A DNA stretch of 50,878 bases, from assembly GCF_021191635.1 (NCBI RefSeq), contig NZ_JAIWPR010000050.1, forward strand, positions 1 through 50,878, written 5' to 3'. The notes under the pieces were generated by a model, which saw only the letters and a program-made list of their open reading frames with translations, was not told where the DNA came from and searched no databases. Below are positions 39,849-50,457 of this stretch, one piece after another. Made by a program: the position numbers and the translations under genes. The number at the start of each line of letters is the position of its first letter. Position 1 is the stretch's first letter. The DNA comes from Alterluteimonas quercicellularis (lineage in GTDB: Bacteria; Pseudomonadota; Gammaproteobacteria; Xanthomonadales; Xanthomonadaceae).

Positions 39849-41155
39849 TCAGTCGGGCAGGAGGAGGCTCACCACGAGCCCGCCGCCGTCGCGGTTCTGC
39901 AGCGCGATGCGGCCGCCGTGGGCCTCGCAGATCTCGCGCGCCAGCGCGAGGCCGAGCCCGGTGCCGTTGCGCTTGGTGGAGTAGAACGGCAGCAGGGCGT
40001 TGGCCATCACCGCCTCGTTCATGCCGCTGCCGCGGTCGAGCACGTCGATGCGCCAGGCGCCGGGCACGCGGCGCAGCGCGAGCCGGACCTCGCCGGGCGC
40101 GGACCCGGACTCGTGCGCGTTGCGCAGCAGGTTGATCAGGCACTGCTCCATCTGCGCGGCGTCCAGGCGGGCGTGGCCGTCGACGCCGTGGTCCTCGTAG
40201 GCGAAGGCCACCTGGTCGCGCAGGCGCTCGACGAAGCGCGGCCAGGCCACCGGCGCCAGCCTCGGGGCGGGCAGCTTGGCGAAGCGCGCGTAGTCGCGGA
40301 TGAAGCCTTCCAGGTGGCGCGCGCGCTCCTCGATGGTGGCCAGCGCGCCGGGCAGGCGCTCCAGCTGGCCGCGACGCAGCAGCTCCGCGCCCGAGTGCGC
40401 GAGCGAGGCGATCGGCGCCAGCGAGTTGTTGAGCTCGTGGCTGATCACGCGGATGACCTTCTTCCAGGTCTGCACCTCCTGCCGGCGCAGCTCCGAGGTC
40501 AGCAGGCGCAGCAGGATCAGCTCGTGGCGGCGGCCGTTGAGGCGGAAGCGCCGGCGCGAGAGGTGGTAGATGTCCTCGTGCTCGTCCTCGCCGACGCTGA
40601 ACATGCCGTCGCCGCCGTGCAGCAGCGCCTCGCCCAGCGCCTGCGGCGCGGCCGCCAGCAGGGCGTCGAAGCCGCGTCCTTCCAGTCGGGTGCCGTCGCC
40701 CAGCAGCTTGCGCGCGGCCAGGTTGCCCAGCACCACGCGGCGCTGCGGATCGAGCAGCACCATCGCCACCGGCGTGTTCTGCACCATGGTGTCGAGCAGC
40801 AGCTCGCGCTGCACCAGCGCGCCGCGCTGCTCGCGCAGCACGGTGCCGAGCCGGTTGTGGCTGTCCACCAGCTCGCCCAGTTCGCCACCGCCGTCCCAGT
40901 GGATGCCGAAGCTGTAGTCGCCGTCGCGGTAGGCGGTGACCGCGCCGGCCAGCGCGCGGAACAGCGCGCGCTGCGGCGCGAGCACGCGCCGGACGCGCCA
41001 GGCCAGCAGCGGCAGCAGGGCGCCGCCGGCCGCGAGCACCGCCGCCCAGGGCAGCAGCCAGCGCGACAGCAGCGCGGCCAGCGCTGCCGCGGCCAGCGCG
41101 AACAGCGCGGCCAGGGCGGTCACCCGGGTGAGCGTCGACAGCCGGCGCGCCCGCT

Positions 41156-41159
<4 letters not shown>
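39849..41159 (-). CDS. sensor histidine kinase (NtrB/NtrY-like)
   Basis: This encodes 436 residues. Two N-terminal membrane helices (about 12-30 and 36-56) leave almost no periplasmic domain. A HAMP-like region and a PAS domain (about 120-215, NTPVAMVLLDPQRRVVLGN) follow. The phospho-acceptor His241 is in ISHELNNSLAPI; the ATPase has DRGSGM and GTGLGLALAREI. NtrY-type kinases of this shape pair with sigma54 activators. The start overlaps the regulator stop (ATGA). Confidence 0.92.
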
Positions 41160-42493
<1,334 letters not shown>

Positions 42494-42566
42494 GGGGCGG
42501 TCCGGGGGCGTCACGCCGGAGAGCTTATCGGAACCGGAGTGGCCTGCCGGGCGCGGCCGCGCGGGC

Positions 42567-43811
42567 TCATGCGCCGCGGGCCGCGACCGCGGGAGCGACC
42601 GCGGCCGCGCGGCGGGCGGGCCCGTAGGCGGCGCACAGGCCGAGCAGCCACAGCGCCAGCGCGCCCAGCGGCAGGTAGGCCAGCGGCAGGCGCGCGATCT
42701 CGTACTCGCGCATCAGCCACTGGTTGATCGCATAGGCGGCGATCATGCCCGGCAGCACCCCGGCGCCGACCACCACCGCGTTCTCGGCGAGGAAGTGCCG
42801 CACGATGTCGCCGCGGCGCGCGCCGAGCGCGCGGCGGATGCCGATCGTGCGCCGGCGCTGCTCGACCCAGTAGGCCGACAGCCCGGCGATGCCGACGGCG
42901 GTCACCACCGACATCACCGCGATCACCGTGCCCAGCAGCCACAGTGCGGCCCGGCGCGGCCGGAACGCGGCGGCGCGCAAGGTCTCGTAGGCGTCCACGC
43001 TGGGATCGATGCCGGACATGCGGCTGGCGCCGAACTCGCGCGACAGCGCCGCCAGCGCCGCGGTCCGCACCTGCCCGCGCTGCGCGGGATCGGCGCGGAC
43101 GGCGTAGGTCAGCACCGGCACCGAGACGATCCGCCCGGGCAGCAGCATCGAGAACTCCGCCTGGCCGGAATCGAGCGCATCGAGCTGGTAGCGCAGCAGG
43201 TGGCGGACCACGCCGACCACCACGAGGTAGCCGGAATCGTCCGTCTGTCCCAGCCGCCCGCCGAGCGCGTCGCCGTCGGGGAAGTAGTGCCGCGCCAGCG
43301 CCTCGGTCAGGATCACCGGGGTGCCGGGCGGGATGTCGATGCCGCCGGTCGACAGGTCGAGGTCGAAGTGCTCGGCGGGCGCGAAGTCGCGGCCCTGCAC
43401 CAGTTCCAGGCCGAGCGCCTCGCGCAGCCCCTCGCCGACGAAGCCGCTGGCGCTGGCCACCACGCCCGACGGGCTGCGGGTGCGCAGCACGAACGACATC
43501 GACTGCTTCATCGGCAGCCCGAGCGCCGGTGCGACGGCTTCCACGCCCGGCAGCGCGCGCAGCGCGTCGGCGCCGGCGCGGATCTGCGCCGGGCGCCACA
43601 TACCCTCGCGCGAGACCAGCTGGTCGACCAGCAGCAGGCGGCCGGGCGGGATGCCGTCGTCGACCAGCAGCGGCGCGACCTGCCGCTGCAGCTCGAAGGC
43701 GGCATTGAGCAGGATCGCGCAGGCGATGCAGATCTGCAGCGCGACGAGCGCGGGCATCAGCGCGTGCCGGCGCAGCGCGGCGAGGATGGGGCGCAGGGGC
43801 GGGAGCGACAT
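42567..43811 (-). CDS. ABC transporter permease (MacB/FtsX type), permease 4 of operon
   Basis: This encodes 414 residues. A cytoplasmic N-terminus and TM1 (ALMPALVALQICIACAILLN) are followed by a large periplasmic MacB_PCD domain (about 45-280) and three C-terminal helices with the coupling motif QRRRTIGIRRALGARRGDIV. It resembles permease 2 (45154-46365) more than its direct neighbour, so permeases come as two AB pairs. Its start overlaps the stop of the preceding gene by one base. Confidence 0.9.
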   Translation of the reverse strand: MSLPPLRPILAALRRHALMPALVALQICIACAILLNAAFELQRQVAPLLVDDGIPPGRLLLVDQLVSREGMWRPAQIRAGADALRALPGVEAVAPALGLPMKQSMSFVLRTRSPSGVVASASGFVGEGLREALGLELVQGRDFAPAEHFDLDLSTGGIDIPPGTPVILTEALARHYFPDGDALGGRLGQTDDSGYLVVVGVVRHLLRYQLDALDSGQAEFSMLLPGRIVSVPVLTYAVRADPAQRGQVRTAALAALSREFGASRMSGIDPSVDAYETLRAAAFRPRRAALWLLGTVIAVMSVVTAVGIAGLSAYWVEQRRRTIGIRRALGARRGDIVRHFLAENAVVVGAGVLPGMIAAYAINQWLMREYEIARLPLAYLPLGALALWLLGLCAAYGPARRAAAVAPAVAARGA

Positions 43812-45142
43812 TAGAGACTCTTGACTTGGAGGACCGGCGCCAGGCGCGCGGCGCGCAGCGCGGGCAGCAGGCCCACCAGCAGGCCGACCGCGAGCGACAG
43901 CGCCATCAGCACGGCGAACAGGCGCAGGTCCAGGCGCGCGAGGTCGGTGTAGCCGTGGTCCTGCAGCCGGATCACCCACAGCCCGAACAGGGTGAGCGGC
44001 AGGGCGAGCAGGCCGCCGGCGACGCCGGCGGCGCCGGCCTCCACCAGGCACTGTACGACCACCGAGCGGCGCGGCGCGCCGAGCACCCGGCGCACGCCCA
44101 GCTCGCCTGCGCGGCGCAGGAAGCGCGCGGCGAGCAGTCCGGCGACGTTGACCATGCACAGCACCAGCAGCCCCAGCGCCAGCCACAGGTTCAGGCGCAC
44201 GCTGTCGGGGACCACGCGGTTGGCCGCCAGCCAGTCGCGCACGCCGTACAGCCGCGCCGCCGGCGCGCGCTCGAACGCGCCGGCGTCGTGGCGGGCCTGC
44301 GCGAAGGCCGCGAGCGCGGCCGCATAGTCCTCGCGCTGCCCGGGCCCGCGCAGTTCCGCCCACAGCGCCAGCCAGCGGCAGGCGCCGAGATCGATGCGGT
44401 CGAAGCCGAAGCCGCCGACGCCGTGGTCGTCGCACTGGCGGCTGCCCACCGGCGCCACGCCCGCGTCCAGCGCGGCCCGCACCGGCAGGAACGCGACGTC
44501 CGCGCCGCGGCCGCGCCAGGCCTCGTCGGCGGACTGCAGGAAGTGGAAGCGCGGCTGCGGCGTCCATGCGCCGCTGACGCCGATCACCCGGAACAGGCCC
44601 TCGCCGATCCGCACGTCGCGGCCCACGCCGTCGGCGGTGCCCAGCAGCGCCACGCTGGCCGCCTCGTCCACGACCGCCACGCGCGCGCCGTCGGCCTCCT
44701 CCTGCGCGGTCCAGAAGCGGCCGCTGCGCAGCGGCACGCCGAACATCGCCGGCATCGGCCCGGTGGTCAGTACCGCGTGGCCGTTGCGGCTGCGGGTGCC
44801 GTCGGGCGTGCGCAGCTGCAGCGGGGTGGTCATCAGCGCGGCCTGCCGCACCTGCGGGAACGCGGCCATCATCGCGCGGGCGTCGTCGAGCTTCCACAGG
44901 AACTGCGGCGCGTCGCGGTCGGGATCGGTGGATTCGGCGCTGCGCTCGGCCTGCCGCGAATCGGCCGTGGCCAGGTACAGGCCTTCGCTGATCCCGGGCA
45001 GCGGATCGCCCGACAGCATCGCCAGCAGCGTCAGCATGCTGGTCACCGCGGCCAGGCCGAGCGCGAGCAGCAACACCGACAGCGCCATGGTGCGCGGGTG
45101 GCGCGCCAGCCCGCGCAGGCCGAGTTCGATCGCGTAGCGCAT
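43811..45142 (-). CDS. ABC transporter permease (MacB/FtsX type), permease 3 of operon
   Basis: This encodes 443 residues. TM1 (TMALSVLLLALGLAAVTSML), a long periplasmic domain and three C-terminal helices are visible. The coupling helix is RAGELGVRRVLGAPRRSVVV, and the end is ALRAARLAPVLQVKSL, closely matching permease 1. ATG 45142 begins MRYAIELGLRGLARHPRTMA. It would pair with permease 4 as a heterodimer. Confidence 0.9.
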   Translation of the reverse strand: MRYAIELGLRGLARHPRTMALSVLLLALGLAAVTSMLTLLAMLSGDPLPGISEGLYLATADSRQAERSAESTDPDRDAPQFLWKLDDARAMMAAFPQVRQAALMTTPLQLRTPDGTRSRNGHAVLTTGPMPAMFGVPLRSGRFWTAQEEADGARVAVVDEAASVALLGTADGVGRDVRIGEGLFRVIGVSGAWTPQPRFHFLQSADEAWRGRGADVAFLPVRAALDAGVAPVGSRQCDDHGVGGFGFDRIDLGACRWLALWAELRGPGQREDYAAALAAFAQARHDAGAFERAPAARLYGVRDWLAANRVVPDSVRLNLWLALGLLVLCMVNVAGLLAARFLRRAGELGVRRVLGAPRRSVVVQCLVEAGAAGVAGGLLALPLTLFGLWVIRLQDHGYTDLARLDLRLFAVLMALSLAVGLLVGLLPALRAARLAPVLQVKSL

Positions 45143-45153
45143 CCCTGCGCGCC

Positions 45154-46365
45154 TCAGGCCGAGCGCGTGGCGACCGCCGGCGGCACCGCCGCGGCGCGCC
45201 GCGCCGGCCAGAACACGGCGATCTGCCCAAGCAGCCACAGCGCGATCGCACCCACCGGCAGGTACGACAGCGGCAGCCGGGGAATCTCGTAGCGCGACAT
45301 CAGCAGTTGGTTGAGCCCGTAGGCCAGCAGCATGCCCAGCACGATGCCGATGCCGGCGAGGAGGAAGTTCTCGGTCTGGAAGTAGCGCAGGATCTGGCCG
45401 CGGGTGGCGCCCAGCGCGCGGCGAATGCCGATCTGCTTGTTGCGCTGCTGGACCCAGAAGCTGGCCAGGCCGACGATGCCCAGCGCGGTGACCACCAGCA
45501 GCGCGGCGATCACCACCACCAGCAGCCAGGCCATCGCGCGGTCCTGGGCGAAGAACTTCTCGCGCAGGTCGGAGACGAGGTCGGCGTTGGCGACCACGCG
45601 GTTGGGGTCGATCCGCTTCAGTGCTTCGAGTCCGGCCGCCAGCACCTCGGCGCGGCGGCCGGGCTCCGTGCGCACCAGGTAGTTCACGCCGGTATCGTTG
45701 TAGCGTACGGGGAAGACCATCGAGTACTGGCCGATCCCGAAGTTGTTGGGGCGGATCAGTTCATCGACCACGCCGACCACGCGGATGGGCGCCTCGCCCC
45801 AGCTGTAGAAGACCTTGCCGACCGCGTCCTCGCCGGGGAACAGGCGCTCGGCCATCGTCCGGTTGAGGATGGCGGCGGGAATGCCGAGGTTGCTGTCGTT
45901 TTCCAGCGCCTCCATGTCCAGGTACTCGTCGGGCGCGAAGTCGCGCCCCGCGACCAGGCGCACGCCCAGGGTCTCGACCAGATCCTCGCTGCCCGAGTAC
46001 ACCGCGGCGTTGAGGGTGCTGCTGGTCTGGTCGGCGCTCAGGCGCACGCCGCTGTTGTTGCTGGAGTTGCCGAACGGCAGCTGGGTGCTGGCGGCGGCGT
46101 GGGTCACCCCGGGCACCGCGCGCAACGCGGCCAGGTCCTCCTCGATCATGGCGCGCCCACCGCCGCGCGTCCGCGCGCTGATGGCCTGGATGCGCAGCAG
46201 CTCGTTCTCCGCCACGCCGCTGGGCATCTGCATGCGCTCCACGCGCTGGCCGATCAGGAAGATCGCGTTGCACACGATCGCGCAGGTCAGCGCGACCTCC
46301 AGCACGATCAGCGCCGCGGCGGTCTTGTGGCGGCGCAGGGAGGACAGGATGGGACGGAATTCCAT
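45154..46365 (-). CDS. ABC transporter permease (MacB/FtsX type), permease 2 of operon
   Basis: This encodes 403 residues. TM1 is TAAALIVLEVALTCAIVCNA. The periplasmic domain contains LVAGRDFAPDEYLDMEALEN, and the C-terminal part QQRNKQIGIRRALGATRGQI. The sequence is parallel to permease 4 throughout, including the tail (PARRAAAVPPAVATRSA), showing an ancient pair duplication. Confidence 0.9.
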   Translation of the reverse strand: MEFRPILSSLRRHKTAAALIVLEVALTCAIVCNAIFLIGQRVERMQMPSGVAENELLRIQAISARTRGGGRAMIEEDLAALRAVPGVTHAAASTQLPFGNSSNNSGVRLSADQTSSTLNAAVYSGSEDLVETLGVRLVAGRDFAPDEYLDMEALENDSNLGIPAAILNRTMAERLFPGEDAVGKVFYSWGEAPIRVVGVVDELIRPNNFGIGQYSMVFPVRYNDTGVNYLVRTEPGRRAEVLAAGLEALKRIDPNRVVANADLVSDLREKFFAQDRAMAWLLVVVIAALLVVTALGIVGLASFWVQQRNKQIGIRRALGATRGQILRYFQTENFLLAGIGIVLGMLLAYGLNQLLMSRYEIPRLPLSYLPVGAIALWLLGQIAVFWPARRAAAVPPAVATRSA

Positions 46366-46413
46366 GGGGCTCTCCGGGACGGTCGGGCGGGCGCCGGGGC
46401 GGCGCCCCGGACC

Positions 46414-47721
46414 TCATTGCGACTTGAGCTGGATGGCGGGGGTGATGCGCATCGCGCGCCAGGCCGGCAGCACGCCGGCGATCAGGCTGGCGGCGACCGC
46501 GAAGGCGAAGGTGGTGGCGAGCATCGTCGCGTCGAGTTGCGCCAGCTTGGCGTAGGCCGCCGGCTGCTGACGCACCGCCCACAGGCCCAGCAGCGCCAGC
46601 AGCAGACCGGCCAGGCCGCCGGCCAGCCCGATCGCGCCGGCCTCGACCAGGAACTGGGCGAAGATCGCCCGCCTGGGCGCGCCGAGCGCGCGGCGCACGC
46701 CGATCTCGGGTGCGCGCCGCAGGCACTTGGCCAGCAGCAGGCCGACCGTGTTGACCAGGCAGACCACCAGGAAGGCGAAGGCCAGCCACACCTGCAGGCG
46801 CACGTCGCTGGGCACGACCTCCTTGAACTCCAGCCACTCCATCACGGTGCGCAGGCGGATGTTGTCCGGCCGCTCGAAGCGCCCGGCCGCGCGTTGCTGG
46901 GTGGAGTAGTTGGTCAGGTAGGCGCGGTAGTCGCCGGCGTCGGACGCGGACGCCAGTTCCACCCAGTACTGGACCCAGGCGCAGGGCGCGTTCGGCGCGC
47001 GTGAATCGCCGGCGGACTCGGCCCAGCAGTTGGTGTTGCCGGACGTGCCCAGCTTCACCGCGGCGTCCATCGCCGTGGAGAACGGCACGAACAGCGATTC
47101 CACCGCGCCGAAGCGGCCGGTGGTGAGGTCGTAGAACTTGGGCACCGGGCGCCACGGCGAGAGCACGCCGACGATGCGGAACTCGGTCTCGCCCGCGCGC
47201 AGGCTGCGCCCCACGCTGTCCTCGCCGCCGAACAGGGTCTGGTTGAGCTCGTGCGAGATCACCGCCACCCGCGCGCGCCCGTCGTCGTCCGCGGCGGTCC
47301 ACCCGCGCCCGTGAGCGAACGGCGCGTCGAACATGGCGAAGAAGTCGGCCGAGGTGTAGCGGCTGTCGACGAACGAGGCCGCGCGCGCGGCGTCGGCCGG
47401 CTGCACGGCGACGTAGCCGCCGCTCATCGCCGCCTGCCGCACGCCGCGGGACTCGCGCAGCAGGGACTCGGCGTCGAAGCGGGTGAGCTGCTCCTCAGGT
47501 TCCTCGCCGGGGCGGTACTCGGTCATGTTGGCCGCGTCCAGCTGCACGTTGAACAGGCGGTCGCTCTTGTGCGGGATCGGGTCGCCCGACAGCACGCGGA
47601 ACACCGTCAGCGTGGTCATGCAGGCGCCGATGCCCAGCGCGATCGCCAGGACCGCCAAGGCGGTGAGCACCTTGTTGCGGCGGAAGCTGCGCAGGGCGAG
47701 GTTGGAGTAGTAGGCGAACAT
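46414..47721 (-). CDS. ABC transporter permease (MacB/FtsX type), permease 1 of operon
   Basis: This encodes 435 residues from ATG 47721, preferred over a GTG at 47730 because AGG lies eight bases upstream of it. TM1 is KVLTALAVLAIALGIGACMT. The periplasmic domain spans about 40-290, the coupling helix is RRAPEIGVRRALGAPRRAIF, and the tail is WRAMRITPAIQLKSQ. It follows the ATPase gene by 25 bp. Confidence 0.9.
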   Translation of the reverse strand: MFAYYSNLALRSFRRNKVLTALAVLAIALGIGACMTTLTVFRVLSGDPIPHKSDRLFNVQLDAANMTEYRPGEEPEEQLTRFDAESLLRESRGVRQAAMSGGYVAVQPADAARAASFVDSRYTSADFFAMFDAPFAHGRGWTAADDDGRARVAVISHELNQTLFGGEDSVGRSLRAGETEFRIVGVLSPWRPVPKFYDLTTGRFGAVESLFVPFSTAMDAAVKLGTSGNTNCWAESAGDSRAPNAPCAWVQYWVELASASDAGDYRAYLTNYSTQQRAAGRFERPDNIRLRTVMEWLEFKEVVPSDVRLQVWLAFAFLVVCLVNTVGLLLAKCLRRAPEIGVRRALGAPRRAIFAQFLVEAGAIGLAGGLAGLLLALLGLWAVRQQPAAYAKLAQLDATMLATTFAFAVAASLIAGVLPAWRAMRITPAIQLKSQ

Positions 47722-47746
47722 CGCGGGCACCTGTCGGGAGGGAGGG

Positions 47747-48442
47747 CTAGGCCGAGGCCGTCGCGAGCGGCTCTTGCTGCAGGTCGGTGACCATGCCGTC
47801 GACGATGTGCACGTTGCGCTGGGCGCGCGCGGCCAGCTCCGGGTCGTGGGTGACCATCACGATCGTCGCGCCCTTGCGGTGGATGTCCTCCAGCAGCTCC
47901 ATCACGCTGCGCGCCATCTGCGAGTCGAGGTTGCCGGTGGGCTCGTCGGCCAGCAGCAGCCGTGGGCTGCCGGCCAGCGCGCGCGCGATCGCCACGCGCT
48001 GCTGCTGGCCGCCCGACAGTTCCGCCGGGTAGTGCTTCATGCGCGAGGCCAGGCCCACCATCGTCAGCGCCTCCTCGATCCGCCGCTTGCGCTCGGCGGC
48101 GGGCATGCCGCGGTAGCGCAGCGGCACGTCGACGTTGTCGAACAGGTCGAGGTCGGGGATCAGGTTGAAGCCCTGGAAGATGAAGCCGATCTTCTCGTTG
48201 CGCAGCCGCGAGCGCGCGTCGTCGTTGAGGCCCTTCACGTCGACGCCGTCGAGGTGGTAGTCGCCGCCGGTGAAGGTCTCCAGCAGGCCTGCGATGTTGA
48301 GGAAGGTGGTCTTGCCCGAGCCGGACGGGCCGGTGACGGCGACGAACTCTCCTTCGCGCACGTGCAGGTCGAGCGCGCGCAGCGCGTGGGTCTCGACGAG
48401 CTCGGTGCGGTAGACCTTGGCGAGGGCTTGCATGTGCAGCAT
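47747..48442 (-). CDS. ABC transporter ATP-binding protein (MacB/LolD type)
   Basis: This encodes 231 residues. Walker A is TGPSGSGKTTF with Lys44, the Q-loop is FIFQGFNLIP, the signature is LSGGQQQRVAIARAL and Walker B is LLLADEPTGNLD, with the H-loop His in VTHDPELAAR. The family (MacB, LolD, FtsE) powers mechanotransmission across the membrane rather than transport through it. It probably serves all four permeases. Confidence 0.95.
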   Translation of the reverse strand: MLHMQALAKVYRTELVETHALRALDLHVREGEFVAVTGPSGSGKTTFLNIAGLLETFTGGDYHLDGVDVKGLNDDARSRLRNEKIGFIFQGFNLIPDLDLFDNVDVPLRYRGMPAAERKRRIEEALTMVGLASRMKHYPAELSGGQQQRVAIARALAGSPRLLLADEPTGNLDSQMARSVMELLEDIHRKGATIVMVTHDPELAARAQRNVHIVDGMVTDLQQEPLATASA

Positions 48443-48495
48443 GGACGGACTCCGGGCGGAAGCGGGTTGGAGGCGGGCTGGGAAGCGGAGGGCGG

Positions 48496-48705
48496 TCAGC
48501 CGTGGATGCGGAAGGCGGCGGGCAGCGAGGGCGCGGGCGCGTAGGCCGGCCGGCGCCCGCGCGGCGCGCGGGGCGCAGCGCCGGCGCCGCGGCCGAGGCC
48601 GGCGAACAGGTCGGTCTCGCGCAGCGGCACGGGCACCGCCTCGGCGAGCTGGCGCGCGTCCCAGCGCAGGCGGAACGGGTAGGCGGTGCAGGCGGTCTGG
48701 CGCAT
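48496..48705 (-). CDS. 69-aa small protein between membrane-fusion and ATPase genes
   Basis: An ATG at 48705, two bases after the stop of the membrane-fusion gene, opens a 69-codon frame. It runs from MRQTACTAYPFRLRWDARQL through AEAVPVPLRETDLFAGLGRG and an Ala/Arg/Pro-rich stretch to SLPAAFRIHG. There is no signal peptide or membrane helix. Its tight position in the operon argues that it is translated. It might be a small accessory or substrate peptide of the transporter, but I recognise no family. Confidence 0.45.
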   Translation of the reverse strand: MRQTACTAYPFRLRWDARQLAEAVPVPLRETDLFAGLGRGAGAAPRAPRGRRPAYAPAPSLPAAFRIHG

Positions 48706-48707
48706 GG

Positions 48708-49997
48708 TCAGTCTCCGGAGATGCGGACGCGGTCCGCGTTGTCGAACAGGTCGCTGCCGGAGACCACCACGCGCTCCCCGGGCTCCAGGCCGGACACGAT
48801 CTCGACCGCGGAGAGGCTGCTGGCGCCGGCCTCGATCGGGCGGCGCACGGCGACGTTGCCCTGCACCACGTAGGCGAAGCGGCCGCCCAGCTGGTCGAGG
48901 AACGGGCCGCGCTCGACCTGGACCACGTCGCGGCGGGTATCGAGCACGATGCGCGCGGTCAGGCGCTGGTTCTGGCGCAGGCCCGGCGGCTGCCGCTCGC
49001 TGAAGCGCACCCGTGCCGAGACCTCGCCGCTGACCACCTCCGGCGACACCGCCGAGACCTCGGCCGGGAACACCTCGGCGCCGCTGCGGATCTCGGCCGG
49101 CATGCCGATGCCCAGGTCGCGGGCGAAGCTCTCCGGCACCTTGATCTCGACCTCGAACACCGACAGGTCCACCACGCCCAGCACCGGTGCGTTCGCGACC
49201 ACGTTGCTGTGCTGGACCGCCTGCACCTGGCCGACCTGGCCGTCGAAGGGCGCGCGCAGGGTCAGCGCCTCCACCTGCCGCCGGGCCTCGGCGACCACCG
49301 CGCCCTGGCGATCGGCCAGCAGCTGCTTGTTGCGCGCGTCGAGGCCCGCGCCCTGGCCCTGCAGCGTCGCGTCCTCGCGCGCCGAGGCCAGGCCGATGTC
49401 GGTCTTCTTCAGGGTGTCCTCGGCCTTGGCCAGGTCCACCTGCGCGACCACGCCGGCGTCGAAGGCGCGCTGGTAGCGCTGCAGGTCGCGCTCGGCGGCG
49501 GTGCGGTCGATCTCGGCCTGGTCGAGCATCTTGCGCGCCTCGGCGCGGGCGATGCGCGCGTCCAGCGTGGCGCGGTCGGCCTCGGCCTGCAGGCTGGCCA
49601 GGGTGGACTCCTCCTGCACCAGCTTGCTGCGCAGTTCCGGGCTGTCGATCTCGGCCAGCACCTGGCCCTGCTTGACGATGTCGCCGGCCACCACCTTCAG
49701 CGTCACTGCACCGGCGGCGATCGCGTACAGGGTGGGGTTGTTGGCGGCGATGACGCGGCCCTCGGCGCTGATGTCGCGCACCAGGTCGCCGCGGCCGACC
49801 TCGGCGACGCGCAGGCGCGCGGCATCGTACGAGCGGGCGCCGCCGCCCCAGCCGGCCACCACCCAGCCGAGCCCGGCCAGCACCGCCAGCCCCGCGGCCG
49901 CGGCCGGCAGCCAGCGGCGCAGGCGCCGGACGCGACCGGGTTCGGCGCGCACGGCGTCCTGGGCGGAGGTATCGCGGATCGGGCTCGGGCGGCTCAT
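48708..49997 (-). CDS. periplasmic adaptor (HlyD/MacA-type membrane-fusion protein)
   Basis: This encodes 429 residues. A single N-terminal membrane helix (WLPAAAAGLAVLAGLGWVVA) leads to a lipoyl/barrel-sandwich split around a long alpha-hairpin (about 130-260, rich in Ala/Glu/Arg). The second half-lipoyl (LTLRAPFDGQVGQVQAVQHS) and the beta-barrel (VEIKVPESFARDLGIGMPAE) follow. It bridges the inner-membrane permeases to an outer-membrane channel. It is the first gene after a sigma54-type promoter. ATG 49997 gives MSRPSPIRDTS; upstream in-frame starts would lie at or above the promoter. Confidence 0.9.
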   Translation of the reverse strand: MSRPSPIRDTSAQDAVRAEPGRVRRLRRWLPAAAAGLAVLAGLGWVVAGWGGGARSYDAARLRVAEVGRGDLVRDISAEGRVIAANNPTLYAIAAGAVTLKVVAGDIVKQGQVLAEIDSPELRSKLVQEESTLASLQAEADRATLDARIARAEARKMLDQAEIDRTAAERDLQRYQRAFDAGVVAQVDLAKAEDTLKKTDIGLASAREDATLQGQGAGLDARNKQLLADRQGAVVAEARRQVEALTLRAPFDGQVGQVQAVQHSNVVANAPVLGVVDLSVFEVEIKVPESFARDLGIGMPAEIRSGAEVFPAEVSAVSPEVVSGEVSARVRFSERQPPGLRQNQRLTARIVLDTRRDVVQVERGPFLDQLGGRFAYVVQGNVAVRRPIEAGASSLSAVEIVSGLEPGERVVVSGSDLFDNADRVRISGD

Positions 49998-50034
49998 GCG
50001 GACGGCGTTTTCGCGAGGGGTTCGTCCATGGGTA

Positions 50035-50050
50035 AGCAGGATGCGTGCCA
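50035..50050 (-). promoter_or_regulatory. sigma54 (-24/-12) promoter of the ABC-efflux operon
   Basis: On the minus strand the sequence TGGCACGCATCCTGCT matches TGGCACG-N4-TTGCW except for one base, and keeps the invariant GG-N10-GC spacing. Transcription would begin near 50023, about 26 bases before the adaptor ATG. The operon itself encodes a sigma54 activator. Confidence 0.8.
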
Positions 50051-50111
50051 ACATGCATGTGACTGTTTCGATTGAAGAAATCACGGGAGTCCCGGTGTCC
50101 GGCCGCGCCGA

Positions 50112-50133
50112 CGGACGTCCGGACGGGCGTCCG
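50112..50133. promoter_or_regulatory. candidate activator-binding site (UAS)
   Basis: The inverted repeat CGGACG...CGTCCG, with the palindrome GGACGTCC inside, lies 60-85 bp upstream of the -24 element, a normal distance for NtrC-type enhancer sites. Confidence 0.45.
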
Positions 50134-50170
50134 CACCGTCGCGTCCATGCCGCGCTGTCGTGTTGTGTGG

Positions 50171-50189
50171 GAGAATGCGAATCATTCTC
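50171..50189. promoter_or_regulatory. Fur box
   Basis: GAGAATGCGAATCATTCTC matches the 19-bp Fur consensus in 15 positions and is a near-perfect palindrome. It precedes a receptor remnant and tonB, so iron starvation should induce them. Confidence 0.8.
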
Positions 50190-50212
50190 GAATCACCGCG
50201 ACCCGCGCTCCG

Positions 50213-50455
50213 ATGGCGTTTCCCGAGCCCCTGGCCGCGTGCGACGGCCACCACTTCGCCGGTGCCGGGCGCGCCGGCAACGCGTCGGCCTACTCGGTGT
50301 TCGGCCCGTTCGCCGAGTACCGGATCGACGACCGGCCGTCGCTGGACTTCGACGTCGACAACGTCGGCGACCGCGACGACGCCGACGCGCTGCTGGTCGG
50401 GCTGGCGCTCGCGCCCGGCCGCACGTTCCGGCCGGGTTTCACCCTGGACTTCTGA
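50213..50455 (+). pseudogene. C-terminal remnant of a TonB-dependent receptor
   Basis: An ATG at 50213 opens 80 codons. From about residue 25 the sequence reads like the last strands of a TonB-dependent receptor: AYSVFGPFAEYRIDDRPSLD, FDVDNVGDRDDADALL (cf. the usual DNVFDRDY), and a final LALAPGRTFRPGFTLDF ending in Phe. No plug domain or earlier barrel exists upstream. The Fur box is only 24 bp before the ATG, so an internal deletion seems to have joined the promoter to the tail of the gene. It is followed by tonB two bases after the stop. Confidence 0.7.
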
Positions 50456-50457
50456 GC

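Noticed and set aside
36331..39984. Open plus-strand frame of about 1200 codons across glmU
   Set aside because: It runs in a different frame from the MFS and glmU genes and has no recognisable domain.
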